DNA of 64,000 bases from Chamaea fasciata (taxonomy: Eukaryota > Chordata > Aves > Passeriformes > Sylviidae): positions 33,564,914-33,628,913 of the forward strand of contig JARCOQ010000009.1 of assembly GCA_029207755.1 (NCBI GenBank), in the 5' to 3' direction. A program made the position numbers and the translations under genes. How positions within the stretch are numbered: position 1 is the stretch's first letter; every line of letters begins with the position of its first letter. Below, piece by piece: positions 26,025 to 39,130 of the stretch. Below the pieces are notes generated by a model, which did no database searches, was not told the DNA's origin, and saw only the letters and a list, made by a program, of their open reading frames with translations.

Positions 26025-29000
26025 TCCAGGAAGCTGCACCATGACTGGCACTGTGTTTCTGCTTCTGTGGCCCATGGAGAGCCTGAGAAGGCTGGGGACT
26101 GCAGCACAACCTGGCCCAATGCTGGCAAGCCAGAAATAGACTCATGTTTTAACTCTGCCCAACTATGCCCACAGAGGTTGAATACTTCCCTAGAGGGATA
26201 GTTAGTTTTTCAGGGCAGATGTGGAATGACTAAAGAGTCTGGTGTCAGATTTATGTCTCCATCATTGCCATTTGCTCTGTCAGTGGCCAGGAACTGGACA
26301 GTCAGTCAATATTTCTCTTGTTTGATATAGACTGTCTCTACTTTTGTATTCAGAGCAGTTTTTAGAGTCCATTCTTTCTAAGTATGCTCTTTCCCCTATG
26401 ACATTAAACAAAACTTACCTTCTGTGCTTACCTTTCTTGTTTGTAGGATTGACCTTCTGTCTTATCCAATACAGACGTGATTTCTTCTGCTTTACTGCTC
26501 ATCATGATATCTTCTATCCTCACACTTACCAGTGTTTTGAAATATCTTTGTATTTCTTCCAGTACAGCTAATGCCAGTGGGACCAGGTAGAGGTGCAGAA
26601 AGCTTCTCTCTGTTCTCTCTGTCATTTGTGACAGTGTTCCTCTCTCCCATAACACTTGGGCAAAGCTTGAGGGACGTTGTTTGCTGGTGTAATGAGTTCA
26701 ATGGCTTTCACTATGATCCATAATTTACTCCATCATCTCTCTCTTTTCAGGAATAGGGCAAAGGTGAACACTTATTTCTTCTAATTTTATAGCAGTCACA
26801 GAGTCTATGTAGCCTCTTTGTGTGGATGCTGAATGACTTGTACTGCTGGCAGCAGTGATAAACTTATGATGTTTTCTCAGGTGTTCTGTGCTTTTTCACT
26901 TTGACAAGAAGAGACTTAATTTTGTCTCCAGTACAGTTATTTGTGTGTTTCTCTTGTAAGTGGTTCACTGTTGTTATGCTGGTTCTACTTTATTTTTACA
27001 GCATGAGCGACAGAGATGCAGATCCAGTACTCTTAATATGCTGTGAAAAAAAACAAGTAAATAATAGCAGGAAAAGCAGCTCTTAGCACAACGTCCTTGC
27101 AGAGGGGTAATGTCCCTTTGCAGGGTAGGGCTGCTTGCTGTTTTGGGTGTGCAGAGCTCTGCCTCATGCCAGACGTGGCAGGGCACACTGAGCGTCATCA
27201 GCTTGGATGCCACCAAGCACGGCCACCAGCCCAGTGGCACTGGGGCTGTGCAGTGCTTCTGGATGAGCCATGGGTTGGTACTGCTGTTTCAGCACCCTGG
27301 GGTTAAAGGGATTGCAGGATTTTAGGCAGGTTTCTACCCCAGGCTGGAGGAGCACTACTGATCACAACCCCATCGATTTCACTCTGGGAGGAAAATCAAA
27401 AGTCAGGTTGATTTTCACTGTCCTTGAATGAAACCTTAACCTGAGTATGAAAACTCTCAGTGGCTGATAGAAGCCCTCTCTGTGTTCCCTTACTGAAGGG
27501 AGGGGATTTGTTTTGATGTGTTGAATGAGACTCCAAATATCAGCACCGCTTTTTGACTAGATCTTTTCTTTCACTGCCTCAGTATGTTTGATTTAGTTGA
27601 AAATGGAGTTTTTAGTTATTATGCTTTTATCTCAGTTGGGCTACTCTCCTATTTTGCTGCTAATGCTGAGTAAAGTACCATGATTGCTGGCTGATTTGAC
27701 CTCTTTTGTCAGGGGGAGTCTTTCCGTTGATACTAGTCGGTTTTGAAAAGGGCACATTATGCACAACTTAAATCCTATTGCTGGCTGCCTTTGAAACAGC
27801 TGATTTATTTAGATATCTTTGTCTTTATAGGGCCTTAATTCTATTGTCTCTTTGTAACTTCAATCCAGTGTTTTCAACCTTTTTTAACTGTATCTGAATT
27901 TGAGTACCAAATTCTGTCAAAAGCCTGTCAAAACCAGAGAAGTTTTTCTGTCTGTTAAATGCAATTAAAATGCCTTCTATTTGTTCTAGAGCAATTTCAT
28001 GATCTTATTTGAAAACAAAACACTTCTCAGGTTGTGTCATTCTGTAATACCTGATAGTATTGATAGAAAAACTTATTATTTCTTGCTCATATTTTCACAA
28101 CTCGCTGTATATTTTAAGTAAGACTGTAATGTACTGTATTACTGTTTATTCCTCCTAAAATTTTTTTTTTACTGGAGTTCTTATTGAAATTAGAGATAAC
28201 TTTTTTATGTTTTCTTGCAGCTGTTTTATTTAATTGCCTAAAACTGTAACAACAGAGCTCAGCCTCATGCATCCTGTAGGTTTCAAATAAGTAAACTTGT
28301 TCTTGGTCATTAACTTCAAGAGAGGTCAGATTACTGTATGAGTAATCAATCTAAAATAGAACAAAAGGTAAAGTGTTTAAATATCAGTTATAAATATTCA
28401 CGGAAAAAAATCTTAACCACTTTTGCATCGGTGGTCCCTGAACATGTTCAAACCAGAGTCATTAAACCTCCATTCACATTCTTTCAAAACGATACGTTGG
28501 ACTCTCTCATGGGCCTGCATTTCAGAAGAGGTCTGTACACCAGTCACTCTCTGGGTGCTGCCCCTCCTGGAGACGTTAGAGGAGCTTTAGAGATCACAGG
28601 GGACCTTCAGTTCCAGCTGCACGTAATGATTCTCAATTAGGTCAGGTAATGGCGGGTATCAGCATTCTGCAGCAAGTGGAGCTTGAAATGTTTTGGACAT
28701 GGAAGGCGGGTTGAATTTCTCTATGACGTGCTTTTGTTGAAGTTCAGGAAGGACTAGAGAAACATTAATTTAGGCTTGGTTATGTAATCAGCCCCAAACA
28801 CTATTTTTGGTGGGGATGGGGAAGCAGGGGAATGCCCTTTGTTTTGCATTACAAAAGTTCAAACACGCCACACAATGTGACCTCCTTTAATGTTTTGATT
28901 GATTTGTATTGAAGTTGTGAGTCATGTGCGGCTTTGTTAATGTAGTTTAAAGTATTTGACTGTGTATTTTACTGAGCATTCTGCTGCCTTCTCATAATTT

Positions 29001-32000
29001 GATGTGTTCCCAACAGTTAGTAATTTCTGTGCTATTTATGTCCAGGGATTACCATAAATATTCCACAAGCAATTTTTTTTTCTATTCATATACCAAATGG
29101 ATTAAGAAGCTTAGTTATGAGGAATAGTTGTTAGAGTCTAATTATCATATGGCTGTTAATGTTTTCAGATAATAGGATGCTTTCATGGTAAAGCAAGATG
29201 CACTCCATCTGCAGGAGCTGCATCATTTGTCAGATTTCTTAAGTGGTGACTTGCAAGTTTGCCCAGTGAAAAGACTGAATTCTCGTAATAGATGGCATTG
29301 ATGTAGTGCATTTCATCTGAAAGCCTCATTGCTTTGATAAACATCATTACTATTCTTTATCCGTATTAAAAAACATCTAGAATCCCCTGCTGAGATCCCT
29401 TTGGTGTTAAGTGCTGTACAAAATACTACATGAAACAAATTCTACTGCAGACATGCTGCTGTCAGGGAGCACTTCTGCGTGTGTGCTCTGTGCCCAGGAA
29501 TGACACTGAGTACAGCAGGAGAAAGGAATTCTCAGATACTTTTGTCACAGGGTAGTGTGCTTGTAGAATTTTTTCCACATAATTGAGTGAACCATTACAG
29601 GTAGACTTACTGAAATGATTTATTCTCACGTAAAATGAAATGGTTAGAAATGGAACATTTAGGATTATTTTTTCCAAACAAATGGAAGTGTGTAATGGAT
29701 AGTGCAGGGTATCTCAGTGTTGTGTCTATATGTAAGGTACAACTTAGTAAGTTAAGTTCACTGAGGAAAGGGGAGGATCTGCTTTTTTCTGCTTAGAATA
29801 ATTCTTAAATGTCTTTCAGTGTAACAAAAGGGGGATTTTAGTAAGTTGATAAAGTAAGTGAATTTCCATGTGCTTTCCTAGAGATGGTATTTTGGTTAAA
29901 TACATGTGTGTTGGCTGCTTGAATGAGTACTGGAAATTCAAGGTCCTGTTCTCTTTAGTTTCTTGATGGAAATGGATGGTAGTTTTTAATGTGGATGTGA
30001 GTGGTTCCATTCTCTGAGGCTGTTAATCTCTGGGGATGGAGATGAGAGTAACCCATTCTTCTCTTAAAATGACTCTTGATTCTCCCTAACACTTCATAGT
30101 ATCCAGTTACTGTGTGTGCTGAACAGGGAATACAGCAGTGAGAGACCAGGAGAACGTGGAACTGCAGCACCACAAACTGACCCAGCATTGCTCTCCTTGC
30201 TTGTGCAGCTCCTTTGGCTGTTAGCAGCGATAAGTTAAAACATACTGGTTTTCTTCATTTTTCTGTCAGATGCTTAGGTACTGACTATCTTATTTCATGG
30301 TAAACCCTAAAGTCTCTTCTAAGACATTATGTCCTCGTTTTTGTATTTAGCTTAGATGCCCTTATGATGATGATTATGGCCAGTTAATCACAGGACAGAT
30401 CTTGACAGAAGAGGTTTGCAAAGAAAATTGCTAATATATTTCAAGGTCTTTTTCCTTGGGGACTTAATTTTTCTTCACTTATGGTACTTTGCAGTGTGAA
30501 CACTGTTACATAGTTCCTGAGGTTTTCCAGGTATTGTATTCTCAGTTTCTTAAATTCCAGCCTATAAGGAAAAACATGTGGCTTGGTTCTGGAGAATTTT
30601 GCCTCTCTGTGTTGCTGAGGGCATGTGTGTCTGAGACAATTACAGAGGTGGTCAAAATAATGAGTCTCGGTTGTGTTGATCAAAGAGAGGGAGCAGCTCA
30701 TGTCTGTTAAACAGCTTCCATGGCTGTAGCTCATTGCCCCTTGTGAACAGATCTGAAGCTGAAAAGGTCAGTTTAAAATGGTTGTCAGACTATGGGTTAC
30801 AGATAGGAGTTTTTTCTGGATTTTCTACTGAGGCTCATAATCAAACAATAATTTTGGTTTGTTTTTTTGTGTGGTTTTGTTGTTATTTTTTTTTTTCTGC
30901 AGCACTTGTCATTAACCAATAAATGTTGACACCTAACATTTGACTGAGACCATGAGAAGCAGTCTGAGGTAGGTACTTGGGGGAATGAAAGGCTCTCCTT
31001 TGAGGCATTTACTTGTCCAGGCTCTGTGTGATAGCGGTGATTTGGCAATTTGCACACCTATTGTGAAGTCTTGTGCCTATATGCAGAGAATGTCACTGCA
31101 GCGATTTCTCAAACAGCCAATATTTGGGATGTCATTAATGATATTTAGGTCTGAGATTGGTCCACGCAGTCTGGAGCAGACTACTGCCAAGAAATGTGGC
31201 TGAGGAGAATTCTTGATCCTTCCACATCTTGTGGCAGTTCAGGCAAGTGGTTGAAGTTTGGCAACTTGGGCTTTGTGACTCAGTTCCCAGCGTCTTGCCT
31301 GGGGCTGTGACCCCTCCTGCTGCCTGCTCTGTGTGTGCTCTAACCCTGCTCTCAGAGGCTGGGGCATCTTGCAGCTTGTTCCACATGCACCAAACAGAAA
31401 ACATTGTGAGCCCTTCGGTTGGGTGGTTCTTAGGGATGCTGCTGGAACAATAATCCTGGGATAAATAATCATAAAATCCTGTCTCATCTCCTGGATCCAC
31501 TTCTCAGATGTGCTTCTAGAAAATTAAAACCTTAAAAATCATTCACCTCTGAGAACACAATGTTAATCACATCAAAACAATCTGAAATCCAGCGTTGCTT
31601 TCATTATCCTAAAGTCAGCAATATGCTCTCCTCATTGTTCCTTTCTATAGTGGAATTTATTGAGGCTATTCATCCTTCACACACACTGCTGAAGTACACT
31701 TTGTAAAGCTCAGAAAGCTGTAGAGTTAATAGTGTAATAATTCAGCAAGAAAAACTGATTTGCAAGTGACCCATGTATCAGGCTGTCAATGGTGCTTAAA
31801 GCTAGTTCATAAATTCCTGCCAAAGAAAGGTGTGGGCTTAGGGGACCACCCTTTTTTATAACCAAAATGGCCTTGTAAGAGTTGGTCACAGGAGCTTAAT
31901 GCTGACTGTTGTTCTTGCATGTGATTTACATACCACCAGAGGAGAGAAGGCAAGGAAAACAGTATTTTGTGACCAAGAGCTAACAAAAAACACATCTCAA

Positions 32001-34399
32001 AGGATCAAGCATTTTCTTGACCATAGACTGTGTCAGAGGTGCTGCAGTACTCTTTCTACTCCATACCAGTTCCTGAGGATCTTTAGCAATCCGTTTTTCA
32101 GGGTCATTGCTCTTTAGGTCATATTCAGGCATGTGACTCCTACCTGGATGTGACATGAGGCCGTAACTTTTCTATCTATGAGGACCTTATTAGGTCAGTA
32201 GTGCTGAGGAAAAGCTGTCTCTACCTGCTAATAATACCACATTCAAATTAAAAATCATCTGGAAACTGGAATTTGCCAGAATGGAAGTTATCTGTTAATG
32301 CCTATCTTGCTGTGCAGGCTCTAGGCACTAAATGTAAAGGAGATTATGCTCTGGGAGAGAAATACAGGAGGAAGGACTTGATTCTTGTCAGCCAACGTTT
32401 GAATAGGGAAAGGGGTTGCTTTGCTTTACCTTTCTCTGCTGGGAGGGGTGTGGCAGGTCTCAGGGTTGGCTCCGCAGTGCCCTGGCCAGTGACCACGTCA
32501 CACAGAGCTCTGGTTACGGGGCAGGCAGAAATGGACCTTGCTAAAAACCTGCTTCCTCTGCAGGGGTCAACAGCGAGGGGTTCCCCCATCTGTGTGTGTG
32601 CAGCCAGCTCTGCCATTTTAGAAGCAGTTCTACTGCTTCTCTACTAATTCAGGGTAGAGGTGGGTTTCTCATATTTAAGGGTTGAGTGACAAAAGCATGT
32701 TCCCACCAGTTTACAGCCCTCCTATGTACAGCATGGATCCAGCAGCTCAATAATTGCTGATGTTACTGATTGCTGTAATAGGCCATTAGTCTGGAATGTC
32801 CCATCAAGTCAATCATTACCTCATGTGATTTCAGACAAAAAATGCCGCTTGGAAGGTTTATGCACATTTTAGCAGTCCCGGGACACATAGATGGAAGCCT
32901 TTTTTAGTAATTGAAAGGCTGATTTCTATATAATGAAAACATAAATCAGGGGTTTGCACTCAAGCAATATATTCAGATTGCTCACCTGAAATTCTGCATG
33001 GGGCACTAGATGATTGCAAATACATTTCATAATGCGTCCTACTAGGCTTTTTCTAGAAACAGGAGCTAATGATCAAACTAGTAAGATATGAATTATACCT
33101 TGAAGGCATCTCCAGAAAAATTTATTGAAGGGCCTAGTGGGAGAAATTATATCATGTGACTAAGAGAAAGTCAAATCACATCAGATGTCAGCAGCACCCG
33201 TACAGGAGTCTAAGAAATTGATTTTATTTAAAAGGATTTTTATAATTGCCCTTTAGAATATGAGTATAATGACAGTGTGCATAAAATACGTCTGTTTGAA
33301 ACAAAGAGAAGGCAATAGGAGAAGGGCTTCGCTTTATAATCTATTTTTATCATCTCCTTATCCTCCACAGGGGCTGGGAGGTTAAGGTTCAAAAACAATT
33401 CCCCACGATGGTCTTTAGCTGACAGTACAGCACCAGCTACCTGAACCTCCTTATGGGTTCTTTCAAGGATAACAATTAAGCGTTCTGCCTTATTTAAAAG
33501 TTGCCATTTATGTGCTGTGACAAGCAGCTGCTGCACTCAGTAGCATAACTGGAAGTGACTGGACATGACTGATATGTTCGAGAAGAACCTGAAATCTGTA
33601 TTACCCTCACTAGAAATGCTAAAATTCTGTTTTACTTTTGTTCGTTGCTGACTGTACTATTGTTTCAAGAAAGAACAGCCATGTTCTCACTGTTGACAAT
33701 TTCCTGAAAGAATTGTTGTGGAGCCAGTGAATATTGAAATCCATTGTATTAAAAAAAAAGTCAGAACTGTAGGTCTTGTTCAAGCAAATTACTGTAAAGC
33801 ATGGAATTTCTTCTGTCTTCAGCAAAAGCTGAGTAAAAATTGAATATAGACCAATGACAGAAGCTACAGAGCGAGGTAGTCATCAGTGGATTCACGTTTG
33901 CACCCTGAGCTGAGTGTTACTCTTCAGCTGAGCTCCTTCCGTTCACACCTTCAGTAACTCTAGGAGGAATTTTCTGAGGCAGCTAGTGGAGGAAAAACAC
34001 CATTATCATTCTTGACATTTAGAGAAGTCAAACTGCAGTGCTTCAAATTGTTGTTCAGGAAAATGTGCCTGTAAGGGAGAAAAGAATGTGGCTTGCTGTG
34101 TTTTGTAAAGGGTATTTCCTGGAGGGCAGAGTGCCAGCACGTGTGTGGCCATGTATTCGTGCTGTAGATACACTCCCCTTTGTGGCAAAGTTGCTCTACT
34201 GTCCATGTGAACACGAACACAGAAAACAGCTCATAGTTGTTCTATTTTTATATTCCATCATTTCAGGTCTTCACTCATTTGGTATTTTCTGGAGGAGCTG
34301 CATAGTGCAGAGGGCAGTCATCATCATGAGATCAGATTTAGTGATTTAATTTCACATTTAGCTCAGTGTTTTCCAAACTGTTTTTGATTACCCCTATTA
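26025..34399. other. Gene-free unique sequence
   Basis: No gene identified. GC-richer patches with chance frames lie at 27100-27310, 31250-31400 and 32430-32600. A minus-strand 99-codon open segment at 33240-33536 starts right after a TGA and has no strong splice signals. Wording at 29385-29435 resembles an old amniote repeat (listed separately). G/T-rich stretches at 30850-30900 are simple sequence. Confidence 0.5.
29385..29435 (+). mobile_element. Possible ancient amniote LINE/SINE tail
   Basis: The stretch 'cccctgctgagatccct' followed by 'gtgttaagtgctgtacaaaa' resembles a conserved segment of old amniote repeats (L3/CR1-like; usually 'ctgagatcagggcccc...ggtgctgtacaaacac'). Only about 50 bp are recognisable, so family and exact ends are uncertain. 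Confidence 0.3.
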
Positions 34400-34404
34400 G
34401 TTAA

Positions 34405-35109
34405 TGTCTTGGGTTTTGTAACAAAAAAAAAAAAGTTTATTCTATTTCATCTATTGAAAACCGGGTGGAGCAGTGTTGGGTCAGTGTTGCTCAAATTGGT
34501 CAGTGTTACTTATCAGATGGAGCAGTGTTGCTTATCTCTGTTCATTTTTTCACTACCCCCACGGGGATATCTTCTGTTAAAGGACCATTTAAGCTCACCA
34601 ATGACATGGCACATTACATAATCCTATTGTAAGATGCTCTACCCAGGGAGGAGGAGCCAAACTATCTTCACCTAGATAAAAAGAGCCACAAGTTTCACCA
34701 GTTATCCAGTTTTGCACTGGATTCCTGGAGGAAGACAGGACCCATATCACCATTACTGGACCCTTTTTTCGACGGGACCATCTCTACTCCAACAGAACCA
34801 CATCTGCCACTCCAGGAGGGCTGACTTTGGCTGCTTCCAACACCCTGACCAACAGGGCGTCAGGTTGTATTTCTGACTCTGTCAGGGTTTTCTAGGATTT
34901 CTTGTTTGTTTGCTTGCTTATTCTTCTGTACTACAACATTTGTATTTTTTATATCCCTAGTAAAGAACTGATATACCTATTCCCAAAATCTTTGCCTGAC
35001 AGCCTTTTAATTGCTAATTTATAATAGTTTGGAAAGGGGGGAAGGGGCTTACATTCCAAGGGAGACTCCAATCTTCCCTGGCAGATACCTGTCTATCTAA
35101 ATCAAGACA
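34405..35109 (+). mobile_element. Solo LTR, ERVL type
   Basis: A 705-bp element flanked by an exact 5-bp direct repeat GTTAA (34400-34404 and 35110-35114), and ended by a perfect 7-bp inverted repeat (TGTCTTG at the start, CAAGACA at the end). The late section ('tatacctattcccaaaatctttgcctgacagcc', then an 'ttataatagtttggaaagggggg' purine stretch and 'ggagactcc') matches the style of passerine ERVL LTRs, and 5-bp duplications are typical of ERVL. A TATA-like GATAAAAAG lies at 34675-34683 and an AGTAAA polyadenylation-like signal at 34959-34964, so transcription runs plus. The U3 part contains four copies of CAGTGTT. No gag, pol or env lies beside it. An internal A run (34422-34433) looks like later simple-repeat growth. 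Confidence 0.9.
34471..34529 (+). promoter_or_regulatory. Repeated CAGTGTT motif in LTR U3
   Basis: CAGTGTT occurs at 34471, 34482, 34501 and 34523, in imperfect units of the form G(T/G)CAGTGTTGCT. Clustered short repeats in U3 often act as transcription enhancers in retroviral LTRs. Which factor, if any, binds is unknown. Confidence 0.45.
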
Positions 35110-35114
35110 GTTAA

Positions 35115-37712
35115 AAATATGTTTGAGCACACTCCTCAATACATCTATGTATTTATTATACTACTGTACTCATGATTATGTATAGTATAAAGCATATGCA
35201 AAAATAGAAGTTGAAAAATAATAAAATAATGCTGAAATACACATAATTTAAAAATTGTATCCTATTTTATCTCTTCATTTTGGAAACACTGGATCAGACT
35301 CTGTACAAAAGAATCATATACCCGACTCCCACTGTGTTTTTAAATGCCACAGTCTCTTCCTAACTTCTGAATAAACTTCGTGTCTTTCGTGTTTATCTGC
35401 TAACAATTGTAGGATATAAACCAGAAGATGTTTGAGAATCTATTATTACAGGTGTAGGGGATTTTTAAAAAAATGTTTGATTATTAGACTAGATGCATAA
35501 TTGTGAAATTCAAAATAAATATTTACTATTTACTTTGTGGGAGAGTTTCTCAAGTCTTCTCCAGTTTTAGAGTGCTAATTTTGAATATTATGAAAATCTA
35601 TTCAAAACTGTTTAAAAGGCTTGGTACTTTTTAAATAAAGTGAAACAACTTCTTTCAGGGCAAATTATCTATTTAATATGGAGTTATATTCCTAATCCTT
35701 ATTGTTTGCTGGGAAAATTACAAAGCACTATTTTTCCAGTGAAGATGAAATACTGTTTTGCTGGTGGAGAAGTTTGAATTAGGAAAACTAGTCATTAAGA
35801 CCGCCCCACAAAGGCAGAATCCTTTTCACAGTGATCTTCAAGAAAGCCTGTGTTTCCCAGAGAGAAAAGGAAGGGAGTGAGGATTTCCTGGCCAGGATAG
35901 CCTGGGAGCTCTGGGCTCAGCCTGGCCCTGCCTCAGTCCCTGCTTTGCACAGGGGGCACAGCTCCAGGAAACTGCTAGAACAGCACAGCTGTGGTTTTTC
36001 TGGCTTTTTAACTGGAGCTGCTAGGATTCTAAGGCTTGTGCTCATATAGGATGTATTTTTTCCATTTGCACTGATGTTTTCACTGGGTTTTAGTGCTTGC
36101 CGGGAGACTAAAAAGAACAAAATAAGTAAAACCCCCTAAAACCTGTAGCTTTGATGAAATAGCTTCTATCATGCTGGCACAGGGCTACCTCTCGTATTTA
36201 TGGGTGGGAGAAGGTGCTTGTCCCTGCTTTTGAATAAGGGGAGCATGTCTTTACCATAATCAATTTCTTTTTGACAAAGCCTCAGTGTGTCCGTGTGTGC
36301 CTGTGTCTGTGTGCACGTACATTTACAGCTGTGTGTGAGCCTCGGTCAGCCTGGTAACCTCTTTGCACTGTCAGTGTGAGTCAGACCCTGTGACTGGCAT
36401 GCCATCTCTGTTCATCCTTGTTTGAGGAGACTGGGATGGTTTCTTGGCTGTTTGGTTGTTTTTGCTCGTCTGAAGGGTCTGGCTTTTGGGGAAGGTGGAC
36501 ACCTGTTTATGGGAATCCATGTGCAAAGGGGGAGGAGTGCTGTGGAGGGAGCCTACCCCAGGACTCACACTGGTCCTGCTGTGTGCTGGAGAGGGGCACA
36601 GCCATGGACAGGCTTCTGTCTTCCCGACATTCTGACCCAAACCCTTAAGGTATGAAGCATATTGAAACATAGAGAGGGCAGTAGGAACAAAGGACATTGT
36701 GTAATGCTGGCAAATGTTTGCTAAACTGGGTCACTGTAGTGAAACAAAAAGTTTTTTTGCAGCCATTATTTAATCACCAGCTCAAACTATTTATAAGTGA
36801 ACATCATTGCTTGCATTAGGGACAACTTTGTTATCTTGCTGCCTCTTGAACGGCTTAAGGATTTTTCTTTAGATTCCATTGGGAGTGTTACAAAATTCTT
36901 GTAATGCTGAGTTTACATCAGGAGGAAGTGTACAGATTCTTCATAATGCTCTAGTATACAGAAAGGTGTATTATAAAGCCATTTAATATAAGTTGTAAAA
37001 TAAACATAGGATGATATTTTTTCCTTCTTTAAAGAAAGTTTTTGAAATGGAAGGGTTGACATAATGTAAGTCCTTGTGCCACCAAGGAAATTACCATGAA
37101 ACGGAAGTTTTTATATTGCCCTTTGTTGAGGGCATTGCCACAGCCCTTTCAGGTATGATACAAACTGACTTAAAAGGCTGCAGGTTCTCATAGAAACTAA
37201 ACATCACTATCCTGAACTAGATGTTTTTCTGGTCCTAGTTTCAAGGATTTATGTCTCTGTCTGTTGGGGACACCATTGCTGGAAACACAGAAGAAACACT
37301 AAGCTGACCAGAAAATACTGCCATCCTCCAAGAAAAGAGTTATTTTTCAGTAACATATTGACTTTAGAATTGATTATAAATCCAAAAGCAATTACTTACT
37401 TATGAACTTAAGTTAAAGCAGATTGCAGGGTAGTTTGGATTTAAATAGGTAGCAATACATATCCATTACTCTGTTCAATATGCTAATGGAAAACGAGGTC
37501 AGAATAATGAAGCATGCAATGAACAAAAAACCTTGAGAAACAGTATCTGATCTATGTTTAGCTTTCTTAATTACAGGATAGCAGTAGTGAAATGCAGCCC
37601 TTCATCAGACAGTATTTCATTTAGCAGAAAACAGAGAACCAGGACACCTACAGTGCTGGAAACTTAGCCGGGGTTCTGCAGAAGTAAAAAGACTGTACAA
37701 AACAAAAACTGC
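35115..37712. other. Gene-free unique sequence
   Basis: Starts with a very AT-rich stretch (35110-35700). A GC-richer patch lies at 35880-35990, and a GT-rich imperfect simple repeat at 36282-36345. No gene or transposon identified. Confidence 0.5.
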
Positions 37713-38072
37713 CTATGAGACTAGAGATGGCAGGAATTGTCCATGCTTGTGGTAGTCTGTTGCTGAAAAATTCAATACCCAGGTCCCCTGCAATGGCCCC
37801 GCAGGCTTGCAAGGTTGACTTGCCACATACACGCGGTCCTTAAGAATAACGGTGCTACCGAAAGGCAATACCCTGTCCACAGAGGAGAGATTGGAGGCAT
37901 GTGGTGTTCCACCAAGGAAATCCCAGGAATGATGGCAGTGGGTTGGGACATGATCTCCTTGATGTGAGGCTGTCAGAATCTGCTCACACCATGGCTGTTG
38001 TGTCTTGTACAGCTCAAATCGCTGTATGGGTGGTGGTGGGGTAGAGCTAAGGTCTGTCACCAGGCAAAAAAA
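37713..38072 (-). other. Unidentified minus-strand open segment
   Basis: On the minus strand the frame is open from just after a TGA near 38075 to a TAG at 37713-37715, about 115 codons. It is preceded by a good acceptor-like tract (seven T, then GCCTGGTGACAG). The residues include SVDRVLPFGSTVILKDRVYV and a Pro-rich start (SSTPPPPIQRFEL), with no in-frame ATG near the start. Several CpG dinucleotides survive, unusual for an old insert here. I do not recognise a family. It could be an exon, a fragment of a retroelement, or chance. Confidence 0.2.
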
Positions 38073-38199
38073 CCCTCAGGAAAATCCAAGGAAACTCAGC
38101 CTTCCCAAGTGACAGGGTAGGTGAGGATGTTAGAAATTAACACCAATGTCTTTTGTGGGGAAAAGAGACAGAAACCATAATAAGAAATAAAATGAATGT

Positions 38200-39130
38200 A
38201 CACAGAGATGAATGGAGTATTTTGGGGAAAAGTCAGCATAGTTCCAGAAGACAAGTCAAACCCCACAAATCCATGGCAGTTCCCTGAAGGACTAGCTAAG
38301 CAGGTAGATAAGATAAAGCCTGATAGTATAAAATCAATTTAGACTTTAAAAAAGGCATTTGACAAGGTATCTTTCAAGTAATTAAAAAAAAAAAAACAAC
38401 TTAGCCACACTGTATTTGTCAAAGGACTAAACAGTCAGTCAGGCATCCAGAGAAATGGTCAGGAGATAAACCAGTGTGATGGCTAAACTTGTATGTGAGA
38501 TAAAGTTATTCAGGAAGACAGTGAAGTGGACCTGGATGTGACTATGCAATGAAATCTCTCATGATACTGACAAAATGTCAAATGAAATTGAATGTAAATA
38601 AAATGCAAGATAATACACATGAGAAAGAAGAATTCCATGTAAGTGCTTGGTTCTGATCTGAACACAAACACTAACAAGAAAGTTGAAATTGGCAGTTCAG
38701 AAAATTTCTGCAGTTTTGCTCAGTATAGATCTCGGTAAAGAGGAGTGTTAAAGATTATTATGGCAGGAATAGAAAACAAAAAGAAAAGATGTCATCGTGT
38801 ACTTCTGTTAACTTAGGATACACATCCATGGCCTAAAATGCAGTCAAAAAGATGTAGTCAAATAAGACAGTACAGGTGGAAGTAGCAAGCATGATCAAAG
38901 ATGGTGTATAATTCATATGGAAAATTACTAACTTTTTAATTTAGACTCCTCAGCCTAGAGAAGAGCTTTTGTTTTGTAGCTGGTGAGTGGTTTGAGATGT
39001 AGTAGGGAAAACCTGTCCCTCAGGTGATTCCTGAACTTGTTGGAAGACAGCATACCTACAAATCCAGGCTGAGGGAGGGGGGATAGCAGGAAACTTGGCC
39101 ACCCTGTTCCATGTTGCCATTGAATGAGAA
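38200..39130 (+). mobile_element. Old degraded LINE (CR1-like), plus direction
   Basis: Around 38332-38372 a LINE reverse-transcriptase motif can be read across a frame (KKAFDKVSF, comparable with the DFSKAFDTVS motif of CR1), preceded by an in-frame stop. Further on come 'aatgcaagataatacacatg', 'gatgtcatcgtgtacttctgtt' and 'tcctcagcctagagaagagct', in the order seen in old avian LINE copies ('ctcagcctggagaagag'). Many stops and indels show it is long dead. The ends are approximate. A 14-base A run lies near 38384. Confidence 0.5.

Noticed and set aside
25878..26201. 107-codon frame starting with a Phe run
   Set aside because: Reads antisense through a CR1 fragment and its T-rich tract.
31135..31500. 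121-codon minus-strand frame
   Set aside because: Overlaps other frames on both strands in a GC-richer patch; no recognisable features.
33240..33536. 99-codon minus-strand frame with protein-like composition
   Set aside because: Opens right after TGA at a GTG codon, no strong splice signals, no family recognised.
36282..36345. GT-rich stretch as a (GT)n microsatellite
   Set aside because: Too interrupted to call a proper microsatellite.
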